DNA from: Myxococcales bacterium UBA1203
GTDB taxonomy: Bacteria > Myxococcota > Myxococcia > Myxococcales > UBA5297
Direction: 5' to 3'
NCBI GenBank assembly: GCA_002309695.1
Contig: DBXV01000010.1
Coordinates: forward strand, 19,552 to 28,376
DNA length: 8,825 bases
Shown here: positions 5,036-8,825 of the stretch, piece after piece
Layout: each line of letters starts with the position of its first letter
Position numbering within the stretch: position 1 is the first letter of the stretch
Position numbers and translations under genes: made by a program
The notes under the pieces: model-generated
Databases searched by the model: none
What the model saw: the letters and a program-made list of their open reading frames with translations, nothing else
Told to the model about the DNA's origin: nothing

Positions 5036-7057
5036 CTATTCGGGCGCCGCCTCACATCGGAGCGTGCGCACAAACGTCTCCCACCCGCCGTCATGCCAGG
5101 GAGCGCTCGTCAGAAAATAGCTCTCGTCCGGGCAGTCCTCCTGGTCCTGCGGCAAAAGCTCAGGCAGATAAATCGCCAGCCCCGTGGCGGACAGGTAGCG
5201 GCCCCGGGATTTCGTCTCCAGAACCGCCTCTCCAATGCGCTGCGACACCTTGCCGGCAGCCTCGCGCACAGCGGTGGAATTCCCCTCGTCCGCCGCCAGA
5301 CGCGAGACAAAGGCGCCCAGATCCCGGTGCTCGGGCGTATCGAACGCCAGCGTCTTTGACCGCGCATCGGCAATCCGCGCCCTGCCGGGCTCCGAAGACA
5401 TCTCCTGAATCAGCGCCTGCCCCAGTTCATCCAGCGCCTCTGTCAGAGCCCCCATCTTCGACAAATCGGTCAGCGCCATTGTGTAAAACCACTCGTCAGT
5501 GGCGACGTAGGCCGCCGGGAACGGCGCCGCCCACTCCGTCACAGGCGCGGTCTCATCGGCAAACAGGCCCTTCAGCAGCGTCTCGTAGTTGCAGCCTTCC
5601 ATGGGGACGAGCTCCTCCGAGGCGAGGAAGTAATTCGCGTAGGGCGCCGTCGCCAGGGCCACCTCGTACATGCTCATCAGACAGGCATCGAAAGCCAGGA
5701 GGTCGAGCCTGCGTCCGGCGGCCGCGACAATGTCATTCAGCGCCTCGCCGTATTCCCCGGTGGAAATGAAAATTTCCTCCGAACCCGGGTCGTCAGGATT
5801 GCTGCCCATGTCGATGGAGAAGCCTCTGGAAGGCGGCCGCGGCATCGTTTTCCACCCGGAGCCGTGGTCCCAGAGCACCATCAGGTAGTGCTCGGCCGGA
5901 TAACGCCCGATGGCCCAGACGCCGAAATCCCGGAGCGACTTGCCGTCGGACATATCCAGCTCGGTCATTTCCCCCAAAAACGTCTCGTTGCCCTCCAGCT
6001 TCGTGAGCTCCTTCTCCCCGAGGCCCATGGTCAGCACAATGGTGTCATTTTGCCGGTAGCCATCCGCCACGAGAATGATGCGGGAAGCGCCGCTGCCCGG
6101 CGGAACAGCCTGAGCGGCCTTCTCCATCTGCTCCAGGTTGAGGCCCACCACGTTGTGCAGATTGCTGTCCCCGCTCATAAACGCCATGACTGTCCACTGG
6201 CGCGGGCGGCACACGTGGCCGGGCAGCGATTCATCCGTCCAGCCGCACTCTGTGGATTTGTCCCCCGCGCAGGGATTGTTCAGGCAGGGATTGGCGACGC
6301 AGCCCAGGGTGAGCCCCGCATAAACCTGCCCCTCGGGGCAGCTGCATTGGGGCTGATTCTTCTCATCCGCGACGCACGACGCATTTTCCGCGCACTGAAA
6401 GCCGACGCAGGGATGACGTGACAGGGACCATTCCAGCCGCGCGGGCCCAGAGGCGCCGCGGTTAAAGGCGTCGGCAAACACATAATGCGTCCCGGCGGGC
6501 ACCTCCCCGCGAATCACATCCCCGAAGACGCTGTCCCCGCAGGCAACCTCCGCTTCCGGCGAGCTGTCCGCGCAGTTATCTTTGCGCAGGTAAAGGACGC
6601 CGTCCGGCTCGCCGTCCAGGCGCATGTCGAAGAGCGTCCTCTCGGAGACGGTAAAGGAGAAAACATATTCGGAGCCCTCGCTGCCGCCGCAGGTGCCGGC
6701 GTAGCGCCCGCGCGGGTCGGAAGCGGACCAGAGCAGATCAATGCCTCCCTCGCTCCCCTCCAGGGCTTCGGCCGCCGCGCAGCTGCGTCCCGGCGTCCCC
6801 GCGTCCCCATTTCCCCCATCTTCCATCCCGGCGTCTTCACCGGCGTCGTCCTCGGGAGAAGAGGCGTCGGAAATGGCCGCATCTTCGAGAGAAGCGTCAT
6901 ATTCGGGAGATGCGGCGTCCGGCTCAGACGCGTCCGAAACCATCCATCCGGCATCCGCGGCAGAGGCGTCGGGATCGTCGTTTTCCCCGGAGGAAGAGGG
7001 ACCGCAGGCGAAAAAAAGGGACGACGCAAAAACTGCAAAAGCAATCTTCTTCGTCAT
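5036..7057 (-). CDS. Second clostripain-family lipoprotein with pre-peptidase-like domain and EGF-like module
   Basis: 673 residues. A short signal peptide ends in FFAC (Cys18 predicted lipidated); Phe at the -3 and -2 positions is unusual for a lipobox. Residues 25-90 are a low-complexity Asp/Ala/Ser/Glu linker typical of myxobacterial outer lipoproteins. Residues about 93-210 look like a pre-peptidase C-terminal-type beta domain (YVFSFTVSE, LYLRKDNC, GTHYVFADAF). Residues 217-283 are an EGF-like cysteine cluster. The peptidase domain starts near 287 (WTVMAFMSGDSNL), with His398 in WDHGSGW and Cys459 in FDACLM as the catalytic dyad, both kept. It is likely a surface Arg- or Lys-directed protease of unknown substrate. 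Start ATG 7055-7057 has GGAG 10 bases upstream; the frame is closed by a TAG further upstream, with no alternative start between. A better TAGGAGG in the leader has no start near it. Confidence 0.9.
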   Translation of the reverse strand: MTKKIAFAVFASSLFFACGPSSSGENDDPDASAADAGWMVSDASEPDAASPEYDASLEDAAISDASSPEDDAGEDAGMEDGGNGDAGTPGRSCAAAEALEGSEGGIDLLWSASDPRGRYAGTCGGSEGSEYVFSFTVSERTLFDMRLDGEPDGVLYLRKDNCADSSPEAEVACGDSVFGDVIRGEVPAGTHYVFADAFNRGASGPARLEWSLSRHPCVGFQCAENASCVADEKNQPQCSCPEGQVYAGLTLGCVANPCLNNPCAGDKSTECGWTDESLPGHVCRPRQWTVMAFMSGDSNLHNVVGLNLEQMEKAAQAVPPGSGASRIILVADGYRQNDTIVLTMGLGEKELTKLEGNETFLGEMTELDMSDGKSLRDFGVWAIGRYPAEHYLMVLWDHGSGWKTMPRPPSRGFSIDMGSNPDDPGSEEIFISTGEYGEALNDIVAAAGRRLDLLAFDACLMSMYEVALATAPYANYFLASEELVPMEGCNYETLLKGLFADETAPVTEWAAPFPAAYVATDEWFYTMALTDLSKMGALTEALDELGQALIQEMSSEPGRARIADARSKTLAFDTPEHRDLGAFVSRLAADEGNSTAVREAAGKVSQRIGEAVLETKSRGRYLSATGLAIYLPELLPQDQEDCPDESYFLTSAPWHDGGWETFVRTLRCEAAPE

Positions 7058-7120
7058 GATGGTGGTTCTCCGCGTTCTAAGGACGCCTCCTAAGCTCCTG
7101 CCGGCCCCAAAAAGCGGCGC

Positions 7121-7149
7121 GCCCTAGCGGCGGATCTCGTGAAAGTCAA
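7121..7149 (-). promoter_or_regulatory. Possible sigma-70-type promoter for the second clostripain gene
   Basis: On the minus strand TTGACT (complement of 7144-7149) is followed after 17 bases by TAGGGC (7121-7126), leaving a leader of about 55 bases before the start codon. The -35 box is good. The -10 box matches only its first two bases, and the spacer is GC-rich. Confidence 0.3.
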
Positions 7150-7273
7150 GCATTAAAATCTGCATATTTTTGAACAAATTCTCTCGTATTTTGTGCATAA
7201 TTTTTACGCATATGATTAGAAATTTCAGTTCTGACGACCGCACAGGGCCGCCCCTGCGGGATAATGTCATAAC
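7150..7273. other. AT-rich intergenic stretch
   Basis: This is the most AT-rich part of the window, between the end of the SUMF1-type gene and the promoter region of the second clostripain gene. No gene, RNA or repeat was recognised. It may hold further promoter or regulator-binding sequence. Confidence 0.4.
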
Positions 7274-7274
7274 G

Positions 7275-7317
7275 AAATAAAACAGCCCTCCCCCATATTA
7301 TCCATGGAAGAAGGCTG
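7275..7317 (-). terminator. Intrinsic terminator of the SUMF1-type gene
   Basis: A 14-bp stem with three G-U pairs (7283-7296 with 7304-7317) and a 7-base loop is followed on the minus strand by TTTTATTT. It lies 32 bases after the stop codon. Confidence 0.85.
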
Positions 7318-7349
7318 TCAGGATTTCATCAAAATGCCAGTAAGTTCAT

Positions 7350-8825
7350 TTATTCAAACACACACCGGAATCCATAATAGCTGTGCCAATTGCCTCTATC
7401 GTCGATACGGCGGTAGGCGACATCCAGAGGCTCGTCCTGATAGGAACCGCCCTTGAGCACATATTTATTGGTGCTGGACGAAGACGCAGTCCATTCCCAG
7501 ACATTGCCGCCCAAATCCACCAGTCCGAGCGGGCTGTCGCCCCGGGGAGAGAACGTGCCGACGGCGGAAGTCTGCATATAGCCGGTCGAGTTCACCTCAA
7601 TGACGCCGTTGCAGTACTTGCCGGTGCTGTCTTTATAATTCGCCGTGACGCAGTGTTCCGGCGCCGCGTCGCCCCAGGGGTATGTCGTATATAAATGCTC
7701 CGTGCCGTCGTGCGTCGCCGCGTATTCCCATTCCTCTTCGGTCGGCAGGCGGCCGCCAATCCATTCGCAGTATTCGTTGGCGCCCTTCCAATCCACGCAG
7801 TTCATGGGATGATTGTTCCAGGCATCGGGGCGTCCGTAATTGCAGTAACTCGACCCGGTCGTGGACACAGGACGCCCCAAATCAGGCGCAACGGGGCTTT
7901 CCCCGGCAGTCAGCACAAAGTGAGTGCAGACGCCGGCCTCCACGCATTTTTTATACTGCGCTACCGTCACAGGCACGCGGGAGAGCGTAAATGTTTCCAG
8001 CTCCACGGTATCGCCTGAGCGATAGCTCGCCGTATTGTGGTTCAAAACGAATGAACCGGCGGGAATGCGTATATCAATAAATGGATTACAATTCCCATTG
8101 CCGTCCAGATAGACGTCGTCGCCGGAGCATTCCTGACGGCCGTTGCAGACGTAAGCGGTCTGATCTTCCTGAATCACGCCATTGATGAGCACTTCCACCT
8201 TGACGCCGCCGTTGTCGCAATTCTCACCAGGAAGCTCGTTGGTCAGCTGGAACGACGCGTTGGCGCCATTGCAAATATATTGCGTCTGACCGGACTGTAC
8301 CTCGCCGTTGAGCAAAACATCCACTCTGATGCCGCCGGCGTCACAGTGGTCCCCGGCGGGCTCAGGCGAGGTCTGAATCGTGGCACTTGTCCCGGCCGCG
8401 CCCGTCTCGCCCTGAATGCCCTGACTGCCGTTGCAAATGTATTGTGTATTGGCGGCAATAATCTCTGCCGGCTCCAATACATGATTGCCATTCACGTCGA
8501 GGCCGCTCTCAATCTTCACGCCGCCGCCGGCAGAACAATTCTCTCCCTCGGCCCCGGCCGCAAATTCCGACATATTGACCAATACATCGTGTCCGCTGGC
8601 GCCCGCCTCGCCCGGAATACCATTGCAAATATATTTTGTATTGGTGATTTCATCAGCGCTCAGCGTATTGCTGTCGTTTTTGTCAACGCCGGTCTCGATT
8701 TTAATGCCGCCCGCTTCACGGCAATTCTGGCCCTCCGCACCGGCCGCAAATTCGGTCGTATTGACCAGAACATTATGCCCGGCCGCGCCCGTCTCGCCCT
8801 GAATGCCCTGCGCGCCGTTGCAGAT
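7350..8825 (-). CDS. Repeat-stalk protein with SUMF1/FGE-type C-terminal domain lacking the catalytic cysteine pair (5' end outside window)
   Basis: The frame is open to the right edge: 491 residues are seen, ending at TAA 7352-7350. A TTG at 8582 is in frame but internal. Residues 1-231 are tandem repeats with a C..GG..(V/I).(I/V)......Y(I/V)CNG signature, which I recall as the DUF7151 type, with short collagen-like Gly-X-Y stretches (QGIQGETGAAG) between. A cysteine-rich joint follows (232-247). Residues about 250-491 match the SUMF1/formylglycine-generating enzyme fold: IPAGSF, FTLSRVPVTVAQYKKCV, GGRLPTEEEWEYAA, GLVDLGGNVWEW, LKGGSY, and YYGFRCVFE at the end. In active enzymes the copper-binding cysteines sit soon after the GGSW segment. 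Here GGSYQDEPLDVAYRR has none, so formylglycine formation is unlikely. The domain is more likely a ligand-binding or structural head on a surface stalk. Export is inferred from composition, because the N-terminus is off the window. Confidence 0.85.
   Translation of the reverse strand: MCNGAQGIQGETGAAGHNVLVNTTEFAAGAEGQNCREAGGIKIETGVDKNDSNTLSADEITNTKYICNGIPGEAGASGHDVLVNMSEFAAGAEGENCSAGGGVKIESGLDVNGNHVLEPAEIIAANTQYICNGSQGIQGETGAAGTSATIQTSPEPAGDHCDAGGIRVDVLLNGEVQSGQTQYICNGANASFQLTNELPGENCDNGGVKVEVLINGVIQEDQTAYVCNGRQECSGDDVYLDGNGNCNPFIDIRIPAGSFVLNHNTASYRSGDTVELETFTLSRVPVTVAQYKKCVEAGVCTHFVLTAGESPVAPDLGRPVSTTGSSYCNYGRPDAWNNHPMNCVDWKGANEYCEWIGGRLPTEEEWEYAATHDGTEHLYTTYPWGDAAPEHCVTANYKDSTGKYCNGVIEVNSTGYMQTSAVGTFSPRGDSPLGLVDLGGNVWEWTASSSSTNKYVLKGGSYQDEPLDVAYRRIDDRGNWHSYYGFRCVFE
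8133..8777 (-). repeat. Tandem protein repeats, two long and two short units (DUF7151-like)
   Basis: In reading order the units are 8777-8592 (62 residues), 8591-8391 (67), 8390-8259 (44) and 8258-8133 (42). The two long units share an (H/-)(N/D)VLVN..EFAAGAEG..C opening, a D.N or DVNG segment, an AEI or DEI strand and a collagen-like tail. The short ones lack the opening and the D.N segment. The first two are also clearly similar at the DNA level, which indicates recent duplication. A further partial unit runs off the right edge. Confidence 0.8.

Noticed and set aside
5864..6421. 185-codon plus-strand frame opposite the second protease
   Set aside because: A shadow frame in GC-rich coding DNA, with no start signal and no domain.
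7114..7125. GC-rich palindrome around GGCGCGCC
   Set aside because: It is too short to be a terminator or an operator call without other support.
8133..8777. CRISPR-like or intergenic repeat array
   Set aside because: The repeats are long, degenerate, in frame and encode recognisable protein units.

Overview
The window reads as a piece of GC-rich chromosome from a bacterium of the Myxococcota or a related former-deltaproteobacterial lineage. This is inferred from style only. There are several exported, modular, cysteine-rich surface proteins; lipoproteins with an Asp/Ala/Ser-rich linker after the lipid cysteine; repeats resembling the DUF7151 type together with a SUMF1-like domain; and tandem clostripain-type proteases with EGF-like modules. 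No RNA genes, CRISPR array, insertion sequence or origin were seen.

Layout. (1) Positions 2-598, plus strand: the 3' end of a glycine-rich, probably surface protein, followed by a strong intrinsic terminator (626-664). (2) About 755-2490, plus strand: an isolated fragment of a phage or mobile-element polyvalent protein, with a GNAT-like segment followed by a HEIAH zinc-protease segment. It is cut off at the terminator of the next gene, and the frame stays open by accident to 2812. Inside its hydrophilic N-terminal part, a second frame carries two short open frames (984-1370 and 1386-1592), each with a strong Shine-Dalgarno sequence. (3) Minus strand: a clostripain-family lipoprotein with EGF-like modules (2552-4420), a small SFPD-repeat protein (4673-4924), and a second clostripain-family lipoprotein with an N-terminal pre-peptidase-like domain (5036-7057). 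(4) Minus strand, running off the right edge: a repeat-stalk protein with a SUMF1-type C-terminal domain (7350-8825).

The minus-strand genes mostly have their own terminators, at about 2485-2523, 4597-4636 and 7275-7317, so they are more likely separate transcripts than one operon. The two proteases share a catalytic domain with both dyad residues kept, but their N-terminal halves are unrelated. This looks like an old duplication followed by exchange of surface-display modules. Apart from the small SFPD-repeat protein and the mobile remnant, everything here appears exported, so this is probably a cell-surface locus that has taken a mobile-element insertion and lost most of it.

The least explained feature is the apparent dual coding at 984-1592, where both frames look constrained. 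The SFPD-repeat protein, the hairpin with a T-run just before the first protease gene, and the SUMF1 domain without its cysteine pair also deserve attention.
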